64,000 nt of DNA. Source: Anammoximicrobium sp964645045. GTDB lineage: Bacteria > Planctomycetota > Planctomycetia > Pirellulales > Pirellulaceae. Where the stretch lies: positions 62,001-126,000 of the forward strand of contig CAZXYZ010000013.1 of the NCBI GenBank assembly GCA_964645045.1, given 5' to 3'. Shown here in pieces: positions 7,492 to 15,322 of the stretch (position 1 is its first letter; every line of letters begins with the position of its first letter). The position numbers and the translations under genes are program-made. The notes beneath the pieces were generated by a model. That model searched no databases. It was given only the letters and a program-made list of their open reading frames with translations, and had not been told where the DNA came from.

Positions 7492-9432
7492 ATGCCCGCC
7501 CAAGATCAATTCCTCGAAGTCATCGATCGCGACGAAGCCGAGCGGCGGTTTCGCCGTGTGGTCCGCCTGACGCCGCTGGGCGAAGAGCTCGTGCCGCTGG
7601 CCGAATCACTGGGCCGCGTTCTGTCCAGCGACGTTGCGGCGGCGGTCGATGTTCCTTCCTTTGACCGTTCGAATTTCGACGGCTTCGCCGTCCGCGCAGC
7701 GGACACGTTTGGAGCTACGGAAGAGGTTCCGCGCCAGCTGCGGCTGCTGCCCGAGACCATTGCCACGGGAGTTGTGCCCCAGCGCGAGGTCGGCGCGGGC
7801 GCCGCGTCGGCCATCGCCACCGGAGGCATGTTGCCGCGGGGCGCTGACGCGGTGGTGATGATCGAACACACCGACGAGGACGACGGCCTGCTGCTCGTGC
7901 GGCGCGCGGTGACGCCGGGTGCGGGAGTCGCGTTCGCCGGCACCGATATCGGCGCGGGCGAGACCGTGCTGCGGCGCGGCGATCGGTTGACCAGCCGCGA
8001 AACGGGCGTGCTGGCTGCAATCGGCGCCGGTTGCGTTGCCGTCTGGCGTCAGCCCCGCGTGGCGGTCATTTCGACCGGGGATGAAATCGTCGCGCCGGGC
8101 ACGCCGATGCAGCCCGGCAAGGTCTACGATTCCAACGCCCGGATCATCGCCGACGCCGTCCGCGAATTGGGAGGGCAGCCCGTCGAGATGGGCATCGTGC
8201 CGGACGACCTGGAACGTTTGCGGCGGTGCTTGCAGGACGCCTTGAGCGCGTGCGATGTGGTGCTGTTGTCCGGCGGAACCAGCAAAGGCGAAGGCGATTT
8301 ATCGTACCGCGTGGTCCGCGAACTGACGGATCCGGGAATCGTCGCTCATGGTGTGGCCCTGAAACCGGGAAAACCGATCTGCCTGGCCGCCAGCGGCACC
8401 AAGCCGGTCGTGGTCCTGCCTGGGTTTCCGACGTCGGCCATTTTCACGTTTCACGAGTTTGTGGCCCCGGTGATTCGAGCCCTGGCCGGTCGGCCGCCCG
8501 ATTCGCGGACCGTGGTGCCGGCTCGGCTGGCCATGAAGCTTAACTCCGAAATCGGCCGCACCGAATACATGCTGGTCGGTTTGGTCGGACGGCCCGTCAC
8601 GCCGCCGGGCGAAGCGGGGCTGGCGGCGTATCCGATGGGCAAGGGGTCCGGGTCGGTCACGACGTTCAGTCATGCCGATGGTTTCGTGACCATTGGACGC
8701 CACGTCGAGATCGTGCCGGCGGGCAGCGCCGTGGACGTCCAGTTGCTGGGCTGCGACCTGCGTTTGGCGGACCTGGTCGTGATCGGCAGCCACTGCGTCG
8801 GGCTGGATTATTTGCTCGGCCGACTGCAGGACTTGGGCTTCCGCACCAAGTTCCTGGCGGTTGGATCGACGGGCGGATTGGATGCCGCGCGCCGCGGGGA
8901 ATGCGATTTGGCGGGCATCCATTTGCTGGACCCGCAAACAGGCCAATACAATCGGCCTTTCCTGACCGGCGGCTTGGAGCTGATCGCCGGTTACGGCCGC
9001 TTGCAAGGCGTGGTCTTCCGCCGCGGGGATCCGCGGTTCGAAGGCCGCGCAGCCGAGCCGGCCGTAACCGCCGCGAAGAATGACTCGGCCTGTACGATGG
9101 TGAACCGCAATCAAGGCAGCGGCACGCGGATCCTGATCGACCGCTTGTTGGCCGGGGCTCGGCCCATGGGCTATGCGATTCAGCCACGCAGCCACAACGC
9201 CGTCGCCGCCGCCGTGGCACAAGGCCGTGCCGATTGGGGCGTCGCCATCCGCCGCGTCGCCGACCAAGCCAACCTGGGGTTCCTGCCGCTGGCGCAAGAA
9301 CAGTATGATTTTGTTGTTCCCCAATCCCGGATGCAGCGTCCGGCCGTCGAGGCGTTTCGACGGCTGTTGCATGACGCCGACGTGCAACAGCGGCTTGCGG
9401 AATTGGGCTTGGAAACACGAACGCCGGGATGA
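7492..9432 (+). CDS. MoeA-type molybdopterin molybdenumtransferase fused to a periplasmic-binding-protein-like domain
   Basis: A 646-residue two-domain protein. Residues 1 to about 405 are MoeA, which inserts molybdenum into adenylylated molybdopterin in the last step of Moco synthesis: PSFDRSNFDGFAVRA, ATGGMLPRGADAVVMIEHTD, STGDEIV and LLSGGTSKGEGDLSYR are all family signatures. From about 425 the DLVVIGSHCVGLDYLL stretch opens a LysR-substrate-binding/PBP-like domain (NRNQGSGTRILIDRLL, and the C-terminal AQEQYDFVVP region). The same fusion is known in archaea and some bacteria and is thought to sense molybdate or a related ligand. The ribosome site is weak. It converges on the apbE gene, so the two maturation genes for redox cofactors lie side by side on opposite strands. 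Confidence 0.9.
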   Translation: MPAQDQFLEVIDRDEAERRFRRVVRLTPLGEELVPLAESLGRVLSSDVAAAVDVPSFDRSNFDGFAVRAADTFGATEEVPRQLRLLPETIATGVVPQREVGAGAASAIATGGMLPRGADAVVMIEHTDEDDGLLLVRRAVTPGAGVAFAGTDIGAGETVLRRGDRLTSRETGVLAAIGAGCVAVWRQPRVAVISTGDEIVAPGTPMQPGKVYDSNARIIADAVRELGGQPVEMGIVPDDLERLRRCLQDALSACDVVLLSGGTSKGEGDLSYRVVRELTDPGIVAHGVALKPGKPICLAASGTKPVVVLPGFPTSAIFTFHEFVAPVIRALAGRPPDSRTVVPARLAMKLNSEIGRTEYMLVGLVGRPVTPPGEAGLAAYPMGKGSGSVTTFSHADGFVTIGRHVEIVPAGSAVDVQLLGCDLRLADLVVIGSHCVGLDYLLGRLQDLGFRTKFLAVGSTGGLDAARRGECDLAGIHLLDPQTGQYNRPFLTGGLELIAGYGRLQGVVFRRGDPRFEGRAAEPAVTAAKNDSACTMVNRNQGSGTRILIDRLLAGARPMGYAIQPRSHNAVAAAVAQGRADWGVAIRRVADQANLGFLPLAQEQYDFVVPQSRMQRPAVEAFRRLLHDADVQQRLAELGLETRTPG

Positions 9433-9494
9433 CCCGGCCTTGGAGCAAGGACAAAATCAAGAATGCGGTGACCAGTCGCACGCTCCAAGGACGA

Positions 9495-10565
9495 TCAAGG
9501 AGCTCGCGGTGTTTTTGGCTTGATCGAGCGTATTCGGGCGACGAAACCGGGCGTTGCCTGTTCCGTCCATCCCTCCCCCGACCGAACCATGCACAGGACC
9601 TCCAAGCCGCGCCGCCGCGCCGCCGGTATCGCGGCGTCCGGTCCCAACACCAGCAGGGCCGTCGCCCATGCGTCGGCCGTCAAACAGTCGTCGGCCAACA
9701 CGGAAACAGAGACCAAATCGTGGTCGATCGGCCAGCCGGTCCGGGGATCGATTTCGTGTGAATAGCGGCGTCCCTGGCGTTCAAAGAAGTTGCGGTAATC
9801 GCCGGAAGTGGCTAACGCACGGTCATCCAATTCGACGGCGGTATCGAGTTGCCGGACTCCGGCGACGGGCCGTTCAATCCCAATCCGCCAGAGGCCGCCG
9901 TCCGGTTTCCGCCCCCGCGTGCGGACTTCACCGCCGATCTCGACCAGGTAGCTGCGCACGGCGTGTCGATCCAAGAGCTTGGCGACCTCGTCTACGGCAA
10001 ACCCCTTGGCAATCGCGGACAGATCGACGTACACGTCCGCTTGGCGTTTTCGCAAGGCGGGCGGCGTGTGACGGACTTCCAGCCGCATGTACCCCACGCG
10101 GGCCTGGCATTCGGCGATTGCCTCGTCCGTCGGGACTTCACGGGTACGGCCCGCAGGACCAAAGCCCCAGAGATTCACCAGCGGCCCCACCGTGACATCG
10201 AAGGCGCCCCGGGTGTCCCGGGAAACCTCCAGCCCGGCCGCCACAACCCGAGCCGTCTCCGCCGAGACCGCAAACCAGTCGTCGCCGGCGTGGCGGTTGA
10301 AGCGGGAGATCTCGGAATCGGGCAGGTACGTCGACATCTGCCGGTTGATCATCGCCAGCCGGAGGTCGACTTGTTGCTGCAACGCCGCCACGTTCGACCC
10401 TGCCGCGGAGCCAACTACGCGAACGTTGTACACCGTCCCCATCGTCGATCCGGAGAAGGCATGGACCGCTTCTGGCGATGCCGCCTGGCTTCGGCAACCA
10501 GCGAGGACCGTCACGCAGACGGCACAGGCGAGCAAGGATGCGTTTTGGTGGCTGTTCCGTGGCAT
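9495..10565 (-). CDS. apbE: FAD:protein FMN transferase (ApbE), lipoprotein
   Basis: A 356-residue ApbE-family protein, which attaches FMN covalently to threonine residues of exported redox proteins such as RnfG/NqrC. It starts with a lipoprotein signal (LLACAVCVTVLAGC, lipobox LAGC at about residues 21-24), so it would be anchored outside the inner membrane. Family motifs are FSGSTMGTVYNVR, SRFNRHAGDDWF, GAFDVTVGPLVNLWGFG, VDLSAIAKGFAVD, YLVEIGGEVRTRG, and the C-terminal HEIDPRTGWP and DCLTADAWATALLVLG with the metal-binding Asp and Thr residues. Length is normal. It is convergent with the moeA-like gene (62 bases apart) and has no obvious operon partner. Confidence 0.95.
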   Translation of the reverse strand: MPRNSHQNASLLACAVCVTVLAGCRSQAASPEAVHAFSGSTMGTVYNVRVVGSAAGSNVAALQQQVDLRLAMINRQMSTYLPDSEISRFNRHAGDDWFAVSAETARVVAAGLEVSRDTRGAFDVTVGPLVNLWGFGPAGRTREVPTDEAIAECQARVGYMRLEVRHTPPALRKRQADVYVDLSAIAKGFAVDEVAKLLDRHAVRSYLVEIGGEVRTRGRKPDGGLWRIGIERPVAGVRQLDTAVELDDRALATSGDYRNFFERQGRRYSHEIDPRTGWPIDHDLVSVSVLADDCLTADAWATALLVLGPDAAIPAARRRGLEVLCMVRSGEGWTEQATPGFVARIRSIKPKTPRAP

Positions 10566-10872
10566 GGCGTCTACGCGGCTTCGGAATTAGGACGTGACAA
10601 TTCCCGCATTTGAACGCACTCCCCTCGGGGAGAGGGCAGGGTGAAGGCAGGCAATTCCGGGATGTTGTCCCTTACCAATTCCTTCGTGGCAAAAGGGCCG
10701 GTCTCCGGCCTGACAATTCGTGTACAGTACCGCAGACGTTAAGCAAGGGTAAGCCCCACGTTGCATGGTTCCGTGATCGACGTCCTGCAAGTCAATACCT
10801 AACCTGCCTGTCAGTTGCTCTTCCAGTACGTCAGCGTGCGCGACTGGTTCGACCAAAATCAGCCGCACCCAG
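10566..10872. other. Non-coding gap upstream of apbE
   Basis: About 300 bases lacking a supported gene. A short hairpin, CTCCCCTCGGGGAG (about 10619-10632), lies near the apbE side. A minus-strand frame of 138 codons (10587-11003) covers the whole gap but overlaps the better + strand fragment at 10873-11109, has no ribosome site and no recognisable product, so I do not call it. Confidence 0.4.
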
Positions 10873-11109
10873 GTGAAGAAAGGGACGACGGTCTGGGCCC
10901 ATGCGAGCCGACGCATGGGCGTAAACGTCGACCGCCTGGTCGTGCCGGAGGGGCAAGACCCGAGCGCCAATGACTGGGGCGCATCGATTTCCTTGAAGGT
11001 CAAAGGCCCGGACTATGTCAAGGGTTCGACGGACAGCAACGGCCTATGGATGGACCGGGTCATCCTGACAAGACCGCCGAAAAACGAGAAGGCGAATCCC
11101 GGCGGGTAG
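10873..11109 (+). pseudogene. Orphan 3' end of an unrecognised gene
   Basis: An 78-codon frame with strong GC bias at third positions, typical of real genes in this window, but with no ribosome site and no natural start. The protein tail includes VNVDRLVVPEGQDPSANDWG and GSTDSNGLWMDRVILTRPP, which looks like the last strands of a beta-sandwich domain. I do not recognise the family. It is followed after 27 bases by another gene start, as in an operon. Taken with the remnants just downstream, it is best read as the surviving 3' end of a gene whose 5' part was deleted. Confidence 0.4.
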
Positions 11110-11136
11110 GACGAACTCATCCAGAGGAGATGAACG

Positions 11137-11319
11137 GTGCGATTCCTGCTGCAGATTATCGTGATCGCTGTCTTTCCGCTGGCGACGATGGCGGCAGAGG
11201 CCGATCCGCGCCGTAGGACGGCACGTGCCGCTGTGGCTTAACGGGCAGAAAACGGTCGATTACACGGAGCCCGACGCGACGATTCCCCGGGAGGGTGCCT
11301 TTGCACCCCCATCGTAGAT
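11137..11319 (+). pseudogene. Remnant of a DUF1080 (3-keto-disaccharide hydrolase-like) secreted protein
   Basis: GTG 11137 sits behind a clear ribosome site (GAGGAG) and opens a signal peptide (LLQIIVIAVFPLATMAAEA), but the frame ends at 11241. A second frame, 11222-11319, encodes HVPLWLNGQKTVDYTEPD and IPREG, which matches the conserved C-terminal DUF1080 segment (WLNG....DYTE....PREG). The start and the end of a typical gene of about 700-1300 bases are therefore present, with nearly everything between them lost and the frame shifted. DUF1080 proteins are exported glycan-active enzymes that are highly expanded in planctomycetes. Confidence 0.7.
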
Positions 11320-11424
11320 TCCCTTGCCCTGCTGTCCAGTCGGCCCGGCACTTTCCCCGGCGCGCAGCGGGAGCTACAAAGGGACGCAGCGAAAACGTCG
11401 ATTCCGAGCAAGGAGACAAGCAAG

Positions 11425-11934
11425 ATGGACATCTTGGAGGCAATCCGCACCCGGCGGAGCATCCGCAAGTACCTCGACAAGCCCGTGCCCCGGGACGTGC
11501 TCCGGCAAGTTCTGGTTTCAGCCATGTACGCGCGAGGTGCCTGCAATCAGCAGCCCTGGCAGTTTGTGGTCATCGAGGATCGCAAGTTGCTCCGCGAGGT
11601 TCCCAAGATCAACTCGTACGCCGCGATGGCCGCGGAGGCTCCTGTGGCGATCTTGGTTTGCGGCGACAGCAGTCTGGAAACGGTTCCCGGCTACTGGGTG
11701 ATCGACTGTTCGGCCGCGGTCCAGAACCTGCTGCTGGCCGCTCATGCCTTGGGCCTGGGTGCCGTGTGGACCGGCGTCTATCCGCAGCAGGAGCGGGTGG
11801 AAGGATTCCGCCGCTTGCTCGGCCTGCCGAAGACCGTGACGCCTCACAGCCTGGTCCCGCTCGGTTATCCTGCCGAGCAACCGCCGCAGGAAGAGCGATA
11901 CCGGACAGACCGCGTACATCACAATGGCTGGTGA
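11425..11934 (+). CDS. Nitroreductase-family FMN oxidoreductase
   Basis: A 169-residue single-domain nitroreductase-like protein. The N-terminal ILEAIRTRRSIRKY is the FMN-phosphate-binding signature (Arg-Arg-Ser-x-Arg), ARGACNQQPWQFVVIED is the second FMN contact, and AVQNLLLAAHALGLGAVW plus the C-terminal LVPLGYPAE are standard. Proteins of this short type use NAD(P)H to reduce nitroaromatics, quinones or flavins; the natural substrate is usually unknown. AAGGAG about 9 bases upstream of ATG 11425 supports the start. It appears intact although remnants lie on both sides. Confidence 0.92.
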   Translation: MDILEAIRTRRSIRKYLDKPVPRDVLRQVLVSAMYARGACNQQPWQFVVIEDRKLLREVPKINSYAAMAAEAPVAILVCGDSSLETVPGYWVIDCSAAVQNLLLAAHALGLGAVWTGVYPQQERVEGFRRLLGLPKTVTPHSLVPLGYPAEQPPQEERYRTDRVHHNGW

Positions 11935-12013
11935 GGGCACAAACATGATCTCAGCTAACCCGGCCAGTTTCGGTTCACCTGCAACAATCATCTCAACTGG
12001 GAAGGAACGAAGC

Positions 12014-12364
12014 ATGAGCCACAACATCCGGTTTGCGAAGTCCCTGGCCGGGGTCGTCTGTGCCCTGGCATTGACCAGTGTGGCCATCGCTGCGGATGCG
12101 GAGAAATCCGCGCCATCCAACGCGAGGGCCGACGAGCCCTACAACCAGCAGACGTTCTGCGACGGGATTCACGTGCTCGTCTCGGCGGACCATCCGCAAA
12201 GCGACAAGACCATTGCCTGGGTCCATCAATACGGCAAGGCCCGGGTGTTCGGCTGCCAAAGTGGTCACGACGCCAAGGTGTGGACCAACGACAGCTTCCG
12301 GCGTCTGATGGCCCAAGGCATCCGTTGGGCTGGCGGTCGCGTGCCGAGTGCAGAGGAGAAGTAG
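12014..12364 (+). pseudogene. Internally truncated ThuA-domain exported protein
   Basis: A 116-residue product with a signal peptide (LAGVVCALALTSVAIAADA) followed at once by the last third of a ThuA (trehalose-utilisation-like) domain: HPQSDKTIAWVHQYGKARVF, GCQSGHDAKVW and FRRLMAQGIRWAGG. In this family the ending W.H.YGK.RVF...GHD...W......L..GI.WA.G normally follows about 150 further residues. Those are missing here, so the gene has an in-frame deletion. It is still a complete reading frame with a ribosome site (GAAGGA) and may be expressed, but a functional ThuA fold is unlikely. Confidence 0.65.
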
Positions 12365-12459
12365 TCCCCCAACCTTAAGGGAGAGAACCAATGCTGCGAG
12401 CAACTGGAAAACGAATGACACTCTGCGGAATGGCATTACCGTCCCGCCGCGTCCCGACG

Positions 12460-12563
12460 ACCGGCCTGACGAGCAGTGACAAGGTGACTGCAATCATGCC
12501 GCAAGGCCCGAAGGCCAACACGAAAAGTCCCAGCCCTTGCCGACGATGGCCATGATCACCACC
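12460..12563 (-). pseudogene. Possible remnant of a small membrane protein
   Basis: Read on the minus strand, one frame gives VVIMAIVGKG and a shifted frame continues GLGLFVLAFGPCGMIAVTL, a hydrophobic segment with the Gly-Pro-Cys-Gly pattern of planctomycete membrane proteins. The two parts join if one base is removed near 12534. No start or stop context is left. I offer this only as a decayed fragment. Confidence 0.3.
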
Positions 12564-12564
12564 G

Positions 12565-13237
12565 GCAGGCGGACACGTGGCGGTGGCCGGTTTCGTCGCG
12601 AGCGCTGACCTGCGTGGTGTCGTTCACGCGGGTCACCGACCGTCAGGGCTCGAATTTTGAACAGGAGGTAACGGAGACAACAGAGAGCGGAAATCGCCAC
12701 TCCGTTTTCTCTGTTTCCTCCTGTTCAGTGTTTTGGATTCCTGCGTTTGCGGCCGAAGGACGCGTTGGATAACGCGTGTTCAACCGGTGCCTCGCTTGCG
12801 ACTCGATCCCGCCGTCTCGGACGCCCCGGACCTGCTGCAGAGGGGGCTGAAGCTTGCATCCGCCAAGAAATCGGCTATGCTGATCCGCACGGCGGAAAAC
12901 CAATCAACCGGCGCGGCAGAACACGGTTCGCCGACGGCCTGCTGGGGATTCCGATGGCGGGACGGTCTTTTGGGACCGAGGTGTCGAGCATTGCCGGGCG
13001 GCGGTGTTTCGGACGGGGAAACGAGGAAGCAAACGGTGAATTGGCAGATGCCAAGTCGTCGCGAGGGTTACCGGAAACCGGCCGGACGCCGCCGCCGGGG
13101 AAAGAAAGGACTGCTGGAACATCGCCGGGAAAGACGCCCCGACCTGTCGGGTAGCCGGGTATCGGGTTGCCAGGAGCTTTGCCGGTAATGATTACAGATA
13201 GTTATTTGCCAAATTGTACGTCTAACGGAATGACAGC
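12565..13237. other. Decayed intergenic stretch with one hairpin
   Basis: About 670 bases with no supported gene. Several open frames of 70-150 codons exist on both strands (for instance 12733-13188 on +), but they overlap each other, are rich in Arg and Ser, lack ribosome sites and show no family motif. The only structure is the inverted repeat at 12659-12726. The stretch joins the remnant cluster upstream and the metallo-hydrolase gene downstream. Confidence 0.4.
12659..12726. repeat. Imperfect inverted repeat of about 68 bp
   Basis: The left arm starts GAACAGGAGGTAACGGAGAC and the right arm is its imperfect reverse complement, ending TTTCCTCCTGTTC, with a central loop around 12690-12701. 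It is AT-richer than its surroundings, as mobile palindromes in GC-rich genomes often are. Confidence 0.7.
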
Positions 13238-14131
13238 ATGCCGGAATCGATCGTCTTCCAACAAGTCAACAAAGACCACGCGTATTGGTCCGAAAAGCGG
13301 AACGTCGGCCAAACGCGCGGTGGCCACACTGCTGGGTTGCTCACTCATAAGCGGGACGACAACGGTGTAACAAACGTTTTGTTTGACGCCGGCCTCGGCA
13401 CTATCGATGGCTTAAACGATCTTTCAGATTTCTCCTGGCAATGGCCGCTGCAAGTGTTCATCACGCACGGCCACATCGATCATCATGCGGAACTGATGGT
13501 CCTCTCCGAACTTTGGTGCAAACGCGAAGCTTCGCCCCGCCAGCCATTGCTCGTCCGAACCACAGAGAGAACATTCGACTGCATTCAACCGGTACATTCC
13601 TACGGCTTCGCTGGCGGCAACACTTTGTCATTTGCACGGATTGTCCCGGGAACCGCCGAGAAACCAAGCCCGCCCGTCGAGGTTGGCATCTTTCGCGTCT
13701 TCGCCTTATGCGTTGATCATTTTCCCGGTTCCGTTATCTATGTGGTCGAGGCCGCAGGCCACAAGATCATCGTTGGTTGGGACATGAAGACACTTCTGAA
13801 CCCTAAGGACTACCCCATACTCAAGAATCCGTCGCTCGCGTTGCTTGAGGCCAATACGTGGTCGGCTCTGTCGCAGCGTACCGGCCACACCAGCGTTGAA
13901 GATCTGGTTGATAATGGTAGCTTCAAATTCATCCAATCACTCGATGCGGCTTTACCTGATCCTGCACAGGATTGCCATGGCGTTTACTTGGTCCACTACG
14001 GCGGTGGCGAGGATCCGGGCGGTGCAATGTCCGATGCGCAACTTGCCAACAGGTTTAAGACAACGTATCCGGGCCTTGCGACGCTTGTGAATGTTGCTAA
14101 ACGCGGTCAGTCATGGACATTCAAACTGTAA
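13238..14131 (+). CDS. MBL-fold metallo-hydrolase
   Basis: A 297-residue metallo-beta-lactamase-fold protein. The zinc signature HGHIDHH (about residues 76-82) matches H-x-H-x-D-H. Further candidate ligands are the His in the CVDHF segment (about 165), the Asp in VGWDMK (about 185), and the late His in VYLVHYGG (about 256). There is no signal peptide. This broad family covers hydrolases of thioesters, phosphodiesters, lactones and nucleic acids, and the sequence does not say which. Codon and base composition is less GC-rich than most neighbours, which fits recent acquisition. A VapC-type pair lies just downstream. Confidence 0.85.
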   Translation: MPESIVFQQVNKDHAYWSEKRNVGQTRGGHTAGLLTHKRDDNGVTNVLFDAGLGTIDGLNDLSDFSWQWPLQVFITHGHIDHHAELMVLSELWCKREASPRQPLLVRTTERTFDCIQPVHSYGFAGGNTLSFARIVPGTAEKPSPPVEVGIFRVFALCVDHFPGSVIYVVEAAGHKIIVGWDMKTLLNPKDYPILKNPSLALLEANTWSALSQRTGHTSVEDLVDNGSFKFIQSLDAALPDPAQDCHGVYLVHYGGGEDPGGAMSDAQLANRFKTTYPGLATLVNVAKRGQSWTFKL

Positions 14132-14240
14132 AAGGCAAATCGATTGCAGCCGAGCTGGGGATCGGGTCGATCCGGAAGTCAAGCCGTTTTGGCCGCCGTC
14201 GATTGAATCGTGTCTGCCATGCGATTTGAAAGCCTTGCTC

Positions 14241-14735
14241 ATGGCCCGGATTTACCTCGAAACAACGATCATCAGTTTCTACCACAATGTCCGTACCGAA
14301 CCGGAAATGGTGGCCCGGCAGAACTGGACTCGCCGTTGGCTTGACGCAGAATTGGTGGGGTCGGATGAACTCGTCTCAAGTCTTGCCGTTCAGGCTGAAC
14401 TCGAAGCCGGAGAGTTTCCGAAGCAAAGGGAGATGCTGGAATTGCTTGGGAGATTCCCGCTACTCGACCTTAATGAAGCTGTTGCGGAGGCCGTCGATGC
14501 CTATATCGCCCGGCAAGTCATGCCGAACGATCCTGCCGGTGACGCCTTGCACCTTGCTGCCGCGTCGTTCCACCGATGTGACTTTCTCGTGACTTGGAAT
14601 TGCCGTCACATCGCCAACGCGAACAAGTTCCGGCACATCCGCCGTGTGAATGGTATACTGGGGTTGGGCAATCCGGCATTGGTAACGCCCCTTGAGCTGC
14701 TCGGCGAGGAGACAATTGATGGACAGCTACAGTGA
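14241..14735 (+). CDS. PIN-domain protein, VapC-type toxin
   Basis: A 164-residue PIN-domain protein of the subgroup that starts with MxxYLETTIISFY. ATG 14241 is chosen because the family motif begins there (MARIYLETTIISFYHN); a longer frame reaches back to 14091 but overlaps the metallo-hydrolase. The conserved acidic residues of the ribonuclease site are visible as Glu7, Glu in VQAELEAGEF, and Asp in PAGDALHLAAAS, and the LVTWNCRHIAN segment follows. PIN toxins cut tRNA, rRNA or mRNA when not held by an antitoxin. The next gene overlaps its end by 17 bases and is the likely partner. Confidence 0.85.
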   Translation: MARIYLETTIISFYHNVRTEPEMVARQNWTRRWLDAELVGSDELVSSLAVQAELEAGEFPKQREMLELLGRFPLLDLNEAVAEAVDAYIARQVMPNDPAGDALHLAAASFHRCDFLVTWNCRHIANANKFRHIRRVNGILGLGNPALVTPLELLGEETIDGQLQ

Positions 14736-14913
14736 GGTTCGGCGAGTTCGACAGCAGATGTCGGACGCGGTCGCGCACGATATCCGAAAACTGATCGCCG
14801 CTATCAACGAGCGTCGCGACAGTGTCGCCTCGCGGATCATCGATCCCGGGACAAAGGCAGAACAGACGGATGGACCAGAACGGCGGATACGGTCCAGTTT
14901 GAAGGTGGGTTGA
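14719..14913 (+). CDS. Small charged protein coupled to the PIN gene, candidate antitoxin
   Basis: A 64-residue protein starting MDSYSEVRRVRQQMSDAVAH and continuing DIRKLIAAINERRDS. The pattern of EVRRxR near the N-terminus followed by HDIxKLIxxIxER is what I know from the small proteins that often follow YLETTI-type PIN genes. GAGGAG ends about 6 bases before ATG 14719, inside the PIN gene, so translation is coupled. The order toxin-then-partner is reversed from classic vapBC. No DNA-binding fold is obvious. The antitoxin role is inference from position. Confidence 0.62.
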   Translation: MDSYSEVRRVRQQMSDAVAHDIRKLIAAINERRDSVASRIIDPGTKAEQTDGPERRIRSSLKVG

Positions 14914-14974
14914 TTGGCCGCCGCCTGGTCATCCCTGTCCTGGGCGGCGATCCGGTGACGCTGGTCAGCGTCGG

Positions 14975-15235
14975 CTATGGCCTTTCCTGTAGCTGCTCGA
15001 GCAGCCAGACGACGGCGTCGTTGCGGTTGAATACCTTTCGGCCATTCGCGAGTTCGACGCCAGTCCCTTTCAGACCCGACCAAAGGCGATGCAGGACGTG
15101 GCGGTCGGCCGAGGCGAAGCCGGACACAAAGTAGTCCCCAACCTGGAAGTCGAGATGCAAGTAGGAACCGTGGCCGGCATCGAGTATGATCGCGGTGGAT
15201 TGCTCGGGGCGGCCGGGCAGCAGGCATCTTCTTCG
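14975..15235 (-). other. Unrecognised coding-like frame, possibly a decayed small gene
   Basis: The minus-strand frame from 15235 down to a stop at 14975 encodes a coherent, non-repetitive sequence that includes STAIILDAGHGSYLHLDFQ, VGDYFVSGFASADRHVLHRL and ELANGRKVFNRNDAVVWLLE. It looks like a real globular protein of about 85 residues. However, I find no ATG start, only TTG or CTG codons, and no ribosome site; the upstream frame is closed by TAA at 15236-15238. I do not know the family. Either it starts at a rare codon or its 5' end has been lost. The overlapping + strand frame at 15089-15292 looks like its shadow. Confidence 0.4.
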
Positions 15236-15322
15236 TTAATGACGGCGGACTCAGCCGCTGGCGGTCGCCTGCCGGGCGCCGAGAAGATATAGGGCATGGC
15301 CTTACCAGAGGACGGGCAGATC

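Noticed and set aside
10587..11003. A 138-codon minus-strand frame
   Set aside because: Overlaps the better-supported + strand fragment and has no start signal or motif.
12733..13188. A 151-codon + strand frame
   Set aside because: Arg/Gly/Ser-rich, no ribosome site, overlaps other frames of equal quality, no recognisable family.
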